From Sporosarcina sp. BP05 (lineage in GTDB: Bacteria > Bacillota > Bacilli > Bacillales_A > Planococcaceae): a stretch of 64,000 nt of DNA. Below, piece by piece: positions 45,282-58,157 of the stretch; within the stretch, counting starts at the first letter, position 1; every line of letters begins with the position of its first letter. The stretch lies in the NCBI RefSeq assembly GCF_014282005.1, contig NZ_JACFTD010000015.1:1-64000 (forward strand), written 5' to 3'. Below the pieces are notes generated by a model. That model did not search any database. It saw only the letters and a program-made list of their open reading frames with translations, and had not been told where the DNA came from. A program made the position numbers and the translations under genes.

Positions 45282-45476
45282 TTTAACTTCATTCAGCAGA
45301 AGTCTACCACTTCTATTAGTGGCTAGATAAATGCGAACGAAATCTACAATGCAGTGGGGTTCAAACCCCGCCTGAATAAAGTTAAAGCCTCCGGCGGATG
45401 TCACAGATTCTGAATGGAGTTAATTGAGCAAGCTCAATTCAAAATCTGGACGCAATCACACCGAGGCGTGATTGAT
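45282..45476 (-). ncRNA. candidate structured RNA element downstream of livJ
   Basis: 195 bp directly behind the livJ stop, in the livJ direction, with no coding potential. Visible helices: CAATCAC / GTGATTG (45453-45474); AGATTCTGAAT.. / ..ATTCAAAATCT with TTGAGC/GCTCAA at its tip (45405-45447); and a 15-bp closing helix TTTAACTTCATTCAG / CTGAATAAAGTTAAA (45282-45296 with 45372-45386, one G-U pair). Inside that are GGGGTT/AACCCC and CCACT/AGTGG. A terminator follows. No known class was recognised. From memory, similar sequence recurs in related genomes; not verified. Confidence 0.5.
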
Positions 45477-46670
45477 TTAAGGATTAACTTTTGTATTGAA
45501 GACTTGTTTGCCGTCTTTGTATTCAAGAATAGTAGCTGATTTGACTGGGTGATGGTTTTCATCAACCGAATACAATCCAGTTACAAGCTCAAGGTCTTTT
45601 GTTTCAGCTAGAGCATCTTTAATCTTCACAGAGTCTGGACCACCTGCACGTTTAATAGCATCAGCTAAAAGATAAACTGTGTCATAACCAAGTGCGTTAA
45701 ATGCATCAGGTGATTTACTGTATTTGTCATTGAACTTTTTGTTGAAGTCTTGAATGATGCCGTCTGGATCTTCAGATGAATAGTGATTTGTTGTAAACGT
45801 GTTATTCAATGCTTCTGCACCAGCAAGTTCAAGCAAGATTGGAGAATCCCAACCATCTGCTCCCATAAGTGGAACAGTGATACCCATTTCACGAGCCTGT
45901 TTAACAATCAATCCTACTTCTTCATAGTATCCAGGGATGAAAATGAATTCAGGATTTGCCGCTTTAATACGTGTAAGTGTTGAACGGAAATCAGTATCCT
46001 TACCTACGTAAGATTCTTCTCTAACAATTGTACCGCCTGCAGCTTCAAAATCTTTTTTGAATGATGATGCTAGCCCTTTTGAATAATCACTCGAGTTATC
46101 TGAGTAAATGGCTACGTTTTTAACGCCAAGGTCGTTCGCTGCAAAGTTTGCTGCAACCGTTCCTTGGAATGGGTCAATGAATGACGTACGGAATACGAAT
46201 TCATTAACGTCTCCGTTGTCTTTAACTGTTACATTCGGGCTTGTACCAGATGGACTGATCAGTGGCGTTTTATTGCTATTCGCAATTTCAGCCTGTGCAA
46301 CAGTAGCACCACTTGTAGCTGCTCCGATGATTGCAATTACTTTATCCTGAGTGATCAATTTAAGCGCTGCACTTGTTGCTTCGGCAGGCTCAGACTTATT
46401 ATCAACTTTTACAAGTTCGAGATTCTTACCGTCAACTCCACCTGCTGCGTTAATTTCTTCAACTGCAAGTTCAATTCCCGATAGTTCTGAAGTACCATAA
46501 GAGGCAACAGCACCTGATAATTCAAGGTTGACTCCGATTTTAATCGTATCGCCACCCTTAGTTCCACCTGTGCTTCCTTCTTCAGCTTTGTTCCCCGCAC
46601 CACAGCCTGCCAACAATCCGACTGCTAAAGCCGAAGCAGCAAATACACTTACAAAATTTTTCAATTTCAT
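45477..46670 (-). CDS. livJ: branched-chain amino acid-binding lipoprotein LivJ
   Basis: 397 residues. Signal peptide with lipobox (AVGLLAGC, cysteine near residue 23), a Gly/Thr-rich linker, then a periplasmic-binding type I fold (IKIGVNLELSGAVASYGTSELSGIELAVEEINAAGGVDGK is typical). It captures leucine, isoleucine or valine outside the membrane for LivHMGF. First gene of the liv cluster; a candidate promoter lies 107-135 bp ahead. Confidence 0.92.
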   Translation of the reverse strand: MKLKNFVSVFAASALAVGLLAGCGAGNKAEEGSTGGTKGGDTIKIGVNLELSGAVASYGTSELSGIELAVEEINAAGGVDGKNLELVKVDNKSEPAEATSAALKLITQDKVIAIIGAATSGATVAQAEIANSNKTPLISPSGTSPNVTVKDNGDVNEFVFRTSFIDPFQGTVAANFAANDLGVKNVAIYSDNSSDYSKGLASSFKKDFEAAGGTIVREESYVGKDTDFRSTLTRIKAANPEFIFIPGYYEEVGLIVKQAREMGITVPLMGADGWDSPILLELAGAEALNNTFTTNHYSSEDPDGIIQDFNKKFNDKYSKSPDAFNALGYDTVYLLADAIKRAGGPDSVKIKDALAETKDLELVTGLYSVDENHHPVKSATILEYKDGKQVFNTKVNP

Positions 46671-46776
46671 ATAAAATCCCCCTTTTGATTGATACTTCCG
46701 ACAATTTAAATCGTACGAGTAATGACAAACGATTTAGCTTTCCGGAAGATATCATTTTGTTTCCTCTTACATGCCT

Positions 46777-46805
46777 ATTGTAAAACAAACTCCCTATTCA
46801 GTCTA
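46777..46805 (-). promoter_or_regulatory. candidate promoter of livJ
   Basis: TAGACT (46800-46805), 17-bp spacer, TACAAT (46777-46782) on the minus strand. The remaining 46671-47030 gap holds no gene. A weak CodY-like match near 46938-46952 is too degenerate to call. Confidence 0.5.
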
Positions 46806-47030
46806 TAGAGACTTTTCTAACTCCTTATTTCACAGTTGAATTCCTTCAAATAAGTCTTTCAATTGACAGGAAAATCGGTTATTCGCAATCATCCTTTCTG
46901 AATTCTTTTAATTAACCATTGAGTGGAAGTTCACCATTTTCTGATTATATTAGTATTAACACCTAGTATATATACCTATCTGACTATTGTCAAAACTTTT
47001 TTGTCGAAATACTATTTTAGACATAATAAA

Positions 47031-47056
47031 GAAGCGGCAAAAAAACTCGCCGCTTC
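47031..47056 (-). terminator. terminator of lysW
   Basis: GAAGCGGC / GCCGCTTC stem with a loop rich in T, followed by TTTATTATG on the minus strand. Confidence 0.72.
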
Positions 47057-47069
47057 CAATCATTTACTA

Positions 47070-48641
47070 TTATAAAGACTGCTGTCCTACGTTTTTTCTA
47101 GCTTTCATCGTCCACACAGAAAACAATACTACAAGAATAACAATGACACCAACTAGACCAATCCATATGGACCCCGTAATACCCAGTATGATATAGCCCA
47201 ATGTAGCTACTACAGCACAAATCAGCGCATACGGAAACTGTGTCGAAACATGATCAATATGGTTACATCCTGCACCTGTAGATGATAGAATCGTCGTGTC
47301 AGAAATCGGTGAAGAGTGATCACCGAAAACCGCTCCTGCAAGAACTGCTGCAAGCGCAGGTAGTAACATTTCTGGTGCCGCGTCAATCATTATGGTTCCT
47401 GCAATCGGCATAAGAATACCAAACGATCCCCATGAGCTTCCTGTCGAGAAGGCCATAATACCAGCAAGGATAAACATGATGACTGGCAGGAATGAAACCG
47501 GTATATTTGATTTCAGTACAAGCTCTGATAAATATAGGCCTGTTTCCAGTTTTCCAATCAAGAAAGATAATGACCACGCAAAAATAAGAATCAGTACAGG
47601 TGGCATCATTGCTTTCAATCCATTTGTAAAGGCACTGCCAATAAGAGAATAGCTTGCCGTTTCATTATTTTTCATCTGTTGCATATATAATACTACCGCT
47701 ATCAGCGTGGCGAAAATTCCACCCGACAGTAATGCAAGAGAGACATTCGTATTTTCAAAAATCGATAAAACGTTCATTGATCCGCCCGCTTTATAGCCTG
47801 TCCAAACCATCACCGCAAATGTCACTGCAACTAGTGTGACGATTGGTGCTACCAAATCTCGAACGCGACCATGTGCATGTACAGGGAATTCCTCTTTCAG
47901 CTGACCTGGAATGACTTTATCAGGATCAAACAATTGACCTGTTTCTGTCGCACGCTGTTCATGTTTTTTCATTTCGAATAGATCGAAATTCGTCCATGCA
48001 AGGAAAAATACCATTGCAAGTGTTGCGATAACGTAAAAATTCATAGGCGCCATCATAACAAAGGCAGATAGTGGCGAATAGCTAATTGCTGCAGCGCCAC
48101 CAAATATCAGTGCAAGCTGTCCTATTAGAAAGGCACCCCAGCTTGAAATTGGTGATACGACACAAATCGGTGCTGACGTGGAGTCAATTAAATAAGCCAA
48201 TTTCGCTCTGGAAACGCGATGCTGATCTGTAATCGGCCGAGCAATTTGCCCCACTGCCAATGCATTAAAATAATCATCCACGAAAATAGCAATACCGAGA
48301 AACACCGTAAGTAATTTTGCACCGCGTTTTGTTTTGATATGACGCACTGCCCATTCTGCAAATGCCCGGCTTCCCCCTGACAAACTAACAAATGCAGTGA
48401 TAACTCCTAATAGAAGAATGAAAAGGATAATATAAATATTTCCTGTATTAAGTCCACCATCCCAAAATGTAGCCTTGACCGATTCCCATAAGTTCTTCAG
48501 CGATTCGACAGGTCCGAATGACGCCGTGAGTAATGCGCCTGAGACTATTCCTGTTCCGAGCGACAACAGCACTCGCTTAGTTGCAAACACCATAATAATT
48601 GCGATTAGTGGTGGTAAAATTGATACCCATGTTCCTATCAT
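47070..48641 (-). CDS. lysW: NhaC-family carrier, probable lysine transporter LysW
   Basis: 523 residues with about twelve to thirteen helices of the NhaC antiporter superfamily (FVDDYFNALAVGQIARPITD, DSTSAPICVVSPISSWGAF, FGDHSSPISDTTILSSTGAGCNH). By sequence alone it would be called a Na+/H+ antiporter. A lysine riboswitch in its leader indicates that lysine shuts it off, which fits the riboswitch-linked NhaC-type lysine transporters called LysW. Monocistronic, with its own terminator. Confidence 0.8.
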   Translation of the reverse strand: MIGTWVSILPPLIAIIMVFATKRVLLSLGTGIVSGALLTASFGPVESLKNLWESVKATFWDGGLNTGNIYIILFILLLGVITAFVSLSGGSRAFAEWAVRHIKTKRGAKLLTVFLGIAIFVDDYFNALAVGQIARPITDQHRVSRAKLAYLIDSTSAPICVVSPISSWGAFLIGQLALIFGGAAAISYSPLSAFVMMAPMNFYVIATLAMVFFLAWTNFDLFEMKKHEQRATETGQLFDPDKVIPGQLKEEFPVHAHGRVRDLVAPIVTLVAVTFAVMVWTGYKAGGSMNVLSIFENTNVSLALLSGGIFATLIAVVLYMQQMKNNETASYSLIGSAFTNGLKAMMPPVLILIFAWSLSFLIGKLETGLYLSELVLKSNIPVSFLPVIMFILAGIMAFSTGSSWGSFGILMPIAGTIMIDAAPEMLLPALAAVLAGAVFGDHSSPISDTTILSSTGAGCNHIDHVSTQFPYALICAVVATLGYIILGITGSIWIGLVGVIVILVVLFSVWTMKARKNVGQQSL

Positions 48642-48685
48642 CTACTATTCCTCCATTTTGTCGGGTTGAGGCCCTATATAGGGGG

Positions 48686-48735
48686 AATAAAAATACGGCT
48701 ACTAACTACACTCAGCAGAGTGCATCAGGAGCCGG
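48686..48735 (-). terminator. riboswitch expression platform terminator
   Basis: On the minus strand GGCT.CTGATGCACTC pairs with GAGTG..AGTTAGTAGCC around a TGCT loop, followed by TATTTTTATT. It lies between the aptamer and lysW and is the expected off-switch. Confidence 0.8.
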
Positions 48736-48784
48736 CTTTATCTACGTTTCGTTTGTTGGATAACTAATACTGCTTATCTAACTC

Positions 48785-48967
48785 ACGACTTGTAGCTCAT
48801 CATACATGTTCAAAGATGTATGACAGTGTTATCCCTATTCGGAATAACCCCAGTTTGATAGATCCTGACAATCCTACCAAACTTCGGCAAAGCTTCCTTT
48901 TACACACGGTCATCGGTGTCAATCTCGCGTGTGTGACTAATAAGCAATGCAGCCTCTACCCAATCGA
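48785..48967 (-). promoter_or_regulatory. lysine riboswitch (L-box) aptamer
   Basis: Minus-strand landmarks occur in L-box order: GGTAGAGGCTGC at the 5' side, AAAGGAAGCTTTGCCGAAG in the middle, then CTGGGGTTATTCC...ACTGTCA and GATGAGCTAC closing P1 with the 5' GGGTAG. Spacing matches the B. subtilis lysC leader that I know. Lysine binding would favour the terminator at 48686-48735 and turn off the carrier gene. Confidence 0.88.
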
Positions 48968-49021
48968 TATTTCAATCCTTTACTAGCCTATCAGTTATCC
49001 ACAGCATTTTCAAGTCCCTTG

Positions 49022-49783
49022 TCATTCCTCTTTCACGGGAGGGGCAGGAACTTCAACTGATGGCGGATTCCCACTACCAGTCGTATAGATTTGTGGCACA
49101 GTTGATTGAATAAGACCCATAGCTACTGGTATTCTTTGTGTCACTACACTTTGCTTTGTTGCAAGCGGGACAATGATTTGGACATTTACTGTCAATAGTA
49201 TATTCACTTCAACAAGAGCATTGTTAATACCAAATTCACTTATTTTTGTATCTATTGTCGACTGAACTTGACCTATGACATGGAAACGAATCGGTATTTT
49301 CGGCCCCAAGTTCCCTAGTAATGGAATATTTGCCGCTTGAGCAAGAGGGACAAAAAAGACAACTCCCTCGCCACTTTCCATCGCTTGCGGGTCAAATTCG
49401 ATCTCTTCTGTTGGTAATATTGCTAGATTTCCCGATTCAGCCTGTTGAAGGTGGGCCTCGACAAGACCATGTATCTCTGCTGATGCTCTGTTAATTATTT
49501 CGGTGTTGAATTTAACCATTCCCTTAGAATCATTCGGGACATTTACGATAATATCATTGACGTCAAGGACATTGACAGTCCTTGAATTGATGGCTTTGTT
49601 GATTACATGAGATGCGATTCTTTGTGTTTGTACCTCTGCATAGTCAACATAAATCGGAGTAAGCCTCGCATTGATAAAATATATAAAAAGGGCAATCGCG
49701 ATAATAAACGCAGGAATAAGAAGGGGTAACAGTTTACGTTTCTTTTTCCTAGACTTTCTAGTGACCTGGCCATTAAATCTCAA
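49022..49783 (-). CDS. yunB: sporulation protein YunB
   Basis: 253 residues. A basic N-terminus and one membrane helix (LLPLLIPAFIIAIALFIYFI, about residues 19-38) lead to an extracytoplasmic YunB domain (DYAEVQTQRIASHVINKAI, ITRIPVA-like end VVTQRIPVAMG). YunB belongs to the mother-cell sporulation regulon in B. subtilis, so the organism probably forms endospores. Confidence 0.88.
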   Translation of the reverse strand: MRFNGQVTRKSRKKKRKLLPLLIPAFIIAIALFIYFINARLTPIYVDYAEVQTQRIASHVINKAINSRTVNVLDVNDIIVNVPNDSKGMVKFNTEIINRASAEIHGLVEAHLQQAESGNLAILPTEEIEFDPQAMESGEGVVFFVPLAQAANIPLLGNLGPKIPIRFHVIGQVQSTIDTKISEFGINNALVEVNILLTVNVQIIVPLATKQSVVTQRIPVAMGLIQSTVPQIYTTGSGNPPSVEVPAPPVKEE

Positions 49784-49825
49784 AACGACTCCCTCCTGCT
49801 ATACATTATGCAAGGAGGAAGTCGT

Positions 49826-51202
49826 TCATTCTTTGAATAGTATAGTTCCGTACCAACCAACAACATCCCTGATTAACTCGGGCATAAAGTACTCAATTTC
49901 TGCATGTTTAAGCGATGGGAAGAAAAAACCGAATGTGAACATATCCAGTGTTGCAAGTGTGTACTTTCCACCTGCTATAACTTCCCTATTCCCAGCAAAA
50001 AGCTGACCATATCTATTTTTATACAGTCTTTCGTGAATCATCGCACCCATTATAGTTCCTCGGAAACCAAGCCCTTTGATTTCAATTTGCGGCCACTCTT
50101 TCGTTAATGACAGCTCATAAACATCTTTTAATGCTGATCCATCCAGTGTAATAAGACATAAATTGATTGGATGAGGTAGAAGTGAATGTAAATCCTCTTT
50201 TGTCACCCAGCCTTTATCCAGGCTACCTAAAAAGATCCCTGCGTTAAACATGGCACAATCCGCTTGCGAATATGCAATGAGGGCCCTGCCAAAGAAAGTG
50301 GACAGCGGACTACCATCAAATAGATTTTGAGATAAGTGAGAAGGATTATAAAAAACTTGTTCCTCCATCGCTTGTTTTCCCATTTGGATTAGCTTATTTA
50401 CTTTTTCAATATCCTCTTCATTGCTTTTAACTGAATCTGCCCTGACAAGTTGTGCAGTCATTTGTAAAACTTCTTTTGTATCCCCGTTAAATTTCACGGT
50501 TACATGCCCCACATATTCGCCATATTTACCTGTTGCAGCCAAAAGGGTGTTGCCTATCAATTTGCCTTCATGAAAAAGATGATGCGTATGCGCACCGAAA
50601 ATGATATCGATTTCGGGGCATTCTACTGCAAGCTTTTCATCTTCATGAATCCCCATATGTGATAGACAAACAATCATATCCGTTTCATCTGCAATGCTTT
50701 CAGCAACAAGTTTTAAATTTTCACGGGGTGGCGTTATTTGCCAACCTAACTTCGAATAGAAGGCTTTATATTCTGCCGTAGCCCCTATAACACCAATTCT
50801 CGTACCTAGCTCTGTGACATAGATTGTATAAGGCACTAACCATTTTGGTCGGCTACCATCTTCTTCGAATAAATTACTCAAGATAACATCAAACTTGGCA
50901 TCCTCATAGAGAGCAGACAATGCCTCTTTTGACATTGTAATTCCTTCGTTGTTACCAATCGTAACAGCGTCATAGCCCGCTTCATTCAACAAACGGATAT
51001 TCCCTTGACCTTTTGTCCCTTCCGTAAAAGGATGGGAACGATCAACATGATCACCCATGTCGAAGAGGTAGCAAGCATCACCTTCTATTGTATGCTTACG
51101 TTTTTCGTCAGAAAGAAATCGACTGATTTGCGGCCAACTTTCAAAATGACTATGAATATCATTCGTATGATAAAAATGAATTGTTTCAATCCCGTTATTC
51201 AT
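49826..51202 (-). CDS. yunD: metallophosphoesterase/5'-nucleotidase family protein YunD
   Basis: 458 residues. N-terminal metallophosphoesterase domain with metal ligands in TNDIHSHF, MGDHVDRS, GNNEG, LSHMGIHEDE and GAHTHH. C-terminal 5'-nucleotidase domain (residues about 290-458, DCAMFNAGIFLG). No signal peptide, so a cytoplasmic enzyme acting on nucleotides or similar phosphates. It overlaps nothing but is 3 bp from yunE, suggesting an operon yunF-yunE-yunD. Confidence 0.88.
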   Translation of the reverse strand: MNNGIETIHFYHTNDIHSHFESWPQISRFLSDEKRKHTIEGDACYLFDMGDHVDRSHPFTEGTKGQGNIRLLNEAGYDAVTIGNNEGITMSKEALSALYEDAKFDVILSNLFEEDGSRPKWLVPYTIYVTELGTRIGVIGATAEYKAFYSKLGWQITPPRENLKLVAESIADETDMIVCLSHMGIHEDEKLAVECPEIDIIFGAHTHHLFHEGKLIGNTLLAATGKYGEYVGHVTVKFNGDTKEVLQMTAQLVRADSVKSNEEDIEKVNKLIQMGKQAMEEQVFYNPSHLSQNLFDGSPLSTFFGRALIAYSQADCAMFNAGIFLGSLDKGWVTKEDLHSLLPHPINLCLITLDGSALKDVYELSLTKEWPQIEIKGLGFRGTIMGAMIHERLYKNRYGQLFAGNREVIAGGKYTLATLDMFTFGFFFPSLKHAEIEYFMPELIRDVVGWYGTILFKE

Positions 51203-51205
51203 ATG

Positions 51206-52030
51206 TCACCCCATAAGTCCGTCAATAATTGATCGGATTCCTAGTAATAGTAAGATAACTCGCAGTGCAACAACAAGCGTCTCAGATTTCATCTTTTGAT
51301 TTAGGTGAGCACCTATCTTTGCGCCAATATAGGCGGCTGGAATGACTGGAATCGTATAAAGCCACGGCACATTGCCAAGAGAGATATGCGTGATTGAGTT
51401 GACAAGAGCCGATAAGAATACCATGAACATGGATGTACCGACCGCAACATGCGGTGGAAATAAGAAAAGAAGGATCATCGCTGGTACGATTATCGAACCT
51501 CCGCCAATGCCGAAAAGACCCGATGAAAATCCGACGCCAAATGTCAGCAATAATGCGAACCAAATAGGGTAACCATAAATAAAAGTCTGATCTGTATTAT
51601 CTGTGAAAGTTCTCTTTTTACCATGATTGACAAACCAGTTGACCGGTTTCAAATACTTACGAACCAGAAGAAGTGTCGATAATAGAATAAGTAAAATACC
51701 AAAATAGAGATTGAACGATGGCAGGTCGAGCCCTTTATTCACAAATGCACCAAGAAGAGTCCCGGGAGCACTTCCTAAGAAAAAGATCAACCCACTTCTA
51801 AAATCAATTGTTTTTGTCTTCATATAAGAGAGTGTCGATGCTAACCCCGTAAAAATCATCATGACAACAGAAAGCCCAACGACTGTTTGCGGTGTAATTC
51901 CATCGATTAAACCAAGATTGATGCCAACGAAAAGTGTCGCTGGTACCAGAATGATACCGCCACCTAATCCGACAAGCGCCCCGACAATTCCGGATGCTAG
52001 ACCGATAACGGCCAATAAGATAAATTCCAT
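51206..52030 (-). CDS. yunE: TauE/SafE-family sulfite exporter-like protein YunE
   Basis: 274 residues with about eight helices in two repeats, each starting with the TauE motif (GLASGIVGALVGLGGGIILVP; GFSSGLFGIGGGSIIVP). Transports small organic or inorganic sulfur anions in known cases; substrate not assigned. Start shares a base with the yunF stop. Confidence 0.88.
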   Translation of the reverse strand: MEFILLAVIGLASGIVGALVGLGGGIILVPATLFVGINLGLIDGITPQTVVGLSVVMMIFTGLASTLSYMKTKTIDFRSGLIFFLGSAPGTLLGAFVNKGLDLPSFNLYFGILLILLSTLLLVRKYLKPVNWFVNHGKKRTFTDNTDQTFIYGYPIWFALLLTFGVGFSSGLFGIGGGSIIVPAMILLFLFPPHVAVGTSMFMVFLSALVNSITHISLGNVPWLYTIPVIPAAYIGAKIGAHLNQKMKSETLVVALRVILLLLGIRSIIDGLMG

Positions 52031-52893
52031 TAAAATTCTCCTTCAAAAAAGTCGAGCTGCTTCGGCGTCAGACTTTCATAGTTGATGTTAAGCATTTTTT
52101 GAAAACGTTTTGCATTTTGCGCTGCATGTCCGCCGGAGTTATTGTTAAAAATGACGTAGACTTCATCAGTTTCATTTTTAAGTTTTTGGACCGCTGACTG
52201 AATCTCTTTCAGCTCAGTATCATTGTAGTTATACAGATATCTAACTTTACGCCATGCTTCACCATCACCCGTTGTGTTGCGCCACCCTGCTATATTACGA
52301 CCGTGCAATCTAAGAAGCACCTTATCCGAACGAGTTGAATTAGCTACCAGTGGAATACTACCTTGTCCTGCTTGTGGTTGATCGCACACCGAGTGGATGA
52401 CGTTTAGTTCTTTCAAAAAAGACAAGGTCCCTGGTTGAAATTCGGGTGTATACCATGACTGATGCCTAAATTCAATTGCAATATCGAATCCATCCAAATT
52501 AGCGCAGACGAAGCGAATTTCCGCAACATGCTTTTTTGTACAATCAAACCATGGAGGGAATTGGACAAGAATCATCGCAAGTTTGCCTGCTTCTTGAAGT
52601 GGTGTAATCGATAGCCGGAAAAGATTGTACATTTCATCCACAGATGCATATGGGAGTTCCCCCCGATGATGCCCGGTCATACCTTGGTATGCCTTGACGA
52701 TAAATTTGAAGTTATCGGGCGTTTCTTCAATCCACTTGCGAATGTTGCGCTCCGACTGAATGGCATAAAAAGTAGCATCTAGTTCAACGATTGGAAAGTG
52801 TGCACTATAATTAATTAGTTTTTCTTTCTTTGAAGAGGAGGAGTCGTAGACATCCGGATGGTCGCCCCAACCAGTTAATCCAATTTGGATCAT
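52030..52893 (-). CDS. yunF: DUF72 protein YunF
   Basis: 287 residues with a TIM-barrel-like DUF72 fold (IGLTGWGDHPDVY, SAHFPIVELDATFYAIQSE, VQFPPWFDC, IAIEFRHQSWYTPEF, VYVIFNNNSGGHAAQNAKRFQ). Function unknown. The ATG at 52893 has AAAGGTGG ahead; an upstream in-frame start is rejected. Confidence 0.87.
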   Translation of the reverse strand: MIQIGLTGWGDHPDVYDSSSSKKEKLINYSAHFPIVELDATFYAIQSERNIRKWIEETPDNFKFIVKAYQGMTGHHRGELPYASVDEMYNLFRLSITPLQEAGKLAMILVQFPPWFDCTKKHVAEIRFVCANLDGFDIAIEFRHQSWYTPEFQPGTLSFLKELNVIHSVCDQPQAGQGSIPLVANSTRSDKVLLRLHGRNIAGWRNTTGDGEAWRKVRYLYNYNDTELKEIQSAVQKLKNETDEVYVIFNNNSGGHAAQNAKRFQKMLNINYESLTPKQLDFFEGEF

Positions 52894-53079
52894 CCTTCCG
52901 CCACCTTTCAATTGAATCGATACTATCTATATTAACATATCTGGACAACAGATTTGGTACAGTTAGTCTTCAATTAGTCGGAGTCTTACTGCCCGTTAAT
53001 GAGGGATAAACTCTACATCAGCCAGAATAAACTCTACAACCTCAAACTATTCTTTCTATTTAGTCGGCACTTAACAAAT

Positions 53080-53680
53080 AGAATACTGGTGAGATGGGCT
53101 TGATGAACTTCATTTTCACTGGACTATTTTCGGCCCGCTTTCGGCTAACTATTCATTACAGATTTACTGAGGGGGCCTAATGTGGCTAGAAGTGACTCCG
53201 TCACTTCTAGCCACACTCTTGGGGAGGAATTGTAGTTCATTCCTCCTTAGTAATCCTGTTGCGAATAGTTGCCTTTCGCGTATCTACAATGTTCCAGTGA
53301 AAAATTCGGTTGCTTGGGAAGAAAAGAATAGATGGCAATCTATTGTGAGTGTAAGTGCCCGAAGATGCAATTTCGGGCACTCTTGCACGTTGTACAATGC
53401 GTTCCTTGCTTACTTTTAGCAAAGAGTATGCAGCTAATTATGTGATGCCTATTAGATAGTGACGCTTCTTTACTAGGAAAAAAGGAAAAACCATATAGAA
53501 AGTTTCAGCACTTCGTGTACCAATGCATTTGGAGCGCGACGGATGAAGAGCAACCATACGATTATCGAAAAAATTGTGTAGGGATGCGACAAAGTCTCAT
53601 CCCTACACATCCAAACATCCCGGTAATCGTATAGAAGTCATTCAATCCAAAGCGACTTAAAGCAACTATACACGTAACGA
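53080..53680 (+). mobile_element. MITE-like non-coding element, copy B
   Basis: It fills most of the yunF-sufB gap and has no credible gene. The same ordered blocks as copy A are present: TTCATTTTCACTGGA, the TGTGGCTAGAAGTGAC hairpin at 53181-53215, GTAATCCTGTTGCGAATAG, the AGTGCCCGAAGATGCAATTT hairpin (about 53353-53383), GGAGCGCGACGGATGAAG, and the TGTGTAGGGATGCGAC hairpin (about 53577-53607). An extra stem GGAGGAATTGTAG / CTCCTT-type insertion lies at about 53221-53251. Terminal repeats have decayed. It lacks the insertion of copy A. Confidence 0.75.
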
Positions 53681-53712
53681 CTAAGCTATGGCCGACTAAA
53701 TATGTAAAGACC

Positions 53713-53741
53713 AAAAAACCGGCACTGGTGGCCGGTTTTCC
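53713..53741 (-). terminator. terminator of the suf operon
   Basis: AAAACCGGC / GCCGGTTTT stem with an 8-base loop and six T residues on the minus strand. Confidence 0.87.
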
Positions 53742-53751
53742 GATATAACTA

Positions 53752-55149
53752 TTACCCGATTGAACCTTCCATCTCAAACTTGATAAGACGGTTCATTTCT
53801 ACAGCATATTCCATCGGTAATTCTTTTGTGAATGGTTCGATGAAGCCCATAACGATCATTTCAGTTGCTTCAAGCTCAGGAACACCGCGGCTCATCAAGT
53901 AGAAAAGCTGCTCCTCTGATACTTTAGAAACTTTCGCTTCGTGTTCAAGTGAAATGTTATCATTTAGAATTTCATTATATGGAATCGTGTCAGATGTCGA
54001 CAATTCATCCATAATAAGCGTGTCACACTCAATGTTTGCACGTGCGCCATCCGCTTTACGTCCGAAGTGAACGATTCCGCGATACGTTACTTTACCACCA
54101 TGTTGTGAAATTGATTTCGACACGATTGTAGATGACGTATTTGGTGCAAGGTGATGCATTTTCGCTCCAGCATCCTGATGCTGACCTTTTCCTGCTAATG
54201 CAATAGAAAGTGTCATACCACGAGCGCCTTCGCCTTTAAGAATGATTGCAGGGTATTTCATCGTCAATTTAGAGCCGATGTTCCCGTCAATCCATTCCAT
54301 TGTTGCGTTTGCGTCACAAACTGCACGCTTCGTAACAAGGTTATAAACGTTATTTGCCCAGTTCTGGATTGTTGTATAACGGCAATACGCATCTTTTTTA
54401 ACAATGATTTCAACGACAGCACTGTGAAGTGAGTTCGTTGTATAAACAGGTGCAGTACATCCTTCAACGTAATGGACGCTTGCTCCTTCATCAACAATAA
54501 TCATAGTACGCTCGAACTGACCCATGTTTTCCGAGTTGATACGGAAATAGGCCTGAAGCGGAGTCTCTACTTTAATGCCTGGTGGTACATAGATGAACGA
54601 ACCGCCGGACCATACAGCCGAGTTCAATGCAGCAAACTTGTTATCCGAGTTCGGAATGATTGTTCCCCAATATTTTCTGAAAAGTTCCTCGTCTTCCCTA
54701 AGTGCTGAATCCGTGTCTTTAAACACAATTCCAAGGTCCACAAGTTCCTGTTTCATATTATGGTAAACAACTTCAGATTCGTATTGTGCAGAAACACCTG
54801 CAAGGTATTTTTGTTCAGCTTCAGGAATACCAAGTTTATCAAACGTACGCTTGATTTCTTCCGGTACTTCATCCCATGAGCGTTCCGCTCCTTCAGAAGG
54901 TTTAACATAGTAAGTAATCTCGTCAAATTTAAGGGAGTTTAGATCTCCACCCCATTGTGGCATTGGCATTTTGTAGAACATTTCCAATGATTTTAGGCGG
55001 TAGTCTAGCATCCATTGAGGTTCGTTCTTCATACCTGAGATTTCTTCAACGATTTCCTTTGTCAAACCACGTTCCGAACGGAAAATGGAAACGTCTTTAT
55101 CAGCAAACCCATATTTGTAATCGCCGATATCCGGCATTATTTTAGCCAT
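53752..55149 (-). CDS. sufB: Fe-S assembly protein SufB
   Basis: 465 residues, beta-helix SufB/SufD fold ([54 protein letters not shown]). Scaffold subunit of the SufBCD complex that builds Fe-S clusters. Last gene of sufCDSUB, 22 bp after sufU. Confidence 0.94.
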   Translation of the reverse strand: MAKIMPDIGDYKYGFADKDVSIFRSERGLTKEIVEEISGMKNEPQWMLDYRLKSLEMFYKMPMPQWGGDLNSLKFDEITYYVKPSEGAERSWDEVPEEIKRTFDKLGIPEAEQKYLAGVSAQYESEVVYHNMKQELVDLGIVFKDTDSALREDEELFRKYWGTIIPNSDNKFAALNSAVWSGGSFIYVPPGIKVETPLQAYFRINSENMGQFERTMIIVDEGASVHYVEGCTAPVYTTNSLHSAVVEIIVKKDAYCRYTTIQNWANNVYNLVTKRAVCDANATMEWIDGNIGSKLTMKYPAIILKGEGARGMTLSIALAGKGQHQDAGAKMHHLAPNTSSTIVSKSISQHGGKVTYRGIVHFGRKADGARANIECDTLIMDELSTSDTIPYNEILNDNISLEHEAKVSKVSEEQLFYLMSRGVPELEATEMIVMGFIEPFTKELPMEYAVEMNRLIKFEMEGSIG

Positions 55150-55171
55150 TACTATTCCTCCGTCCTTTTAG

Positions 55172-58138
<2,967 letters not shown>

Positions 58139-58157
58139 TTTGAATCGTCCTCCTTTC

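Noticed and set aside
46937..46952. CodY-like box ahead of livJ
   Set aside because: Only about 11 of 15 positions fit the AATTTTCWGAAAATT consensus as I recall it. CodY control of branched-chain uptake is plausible, but the site is too weak to call.
53180..53422. Open frames of 60-80 codons on both strands inside the element at 53080-53680
   Set aside because: They overlap each other and the hairpins, lack ribosome sites and protein-like character, and are not kept open in the other copies.
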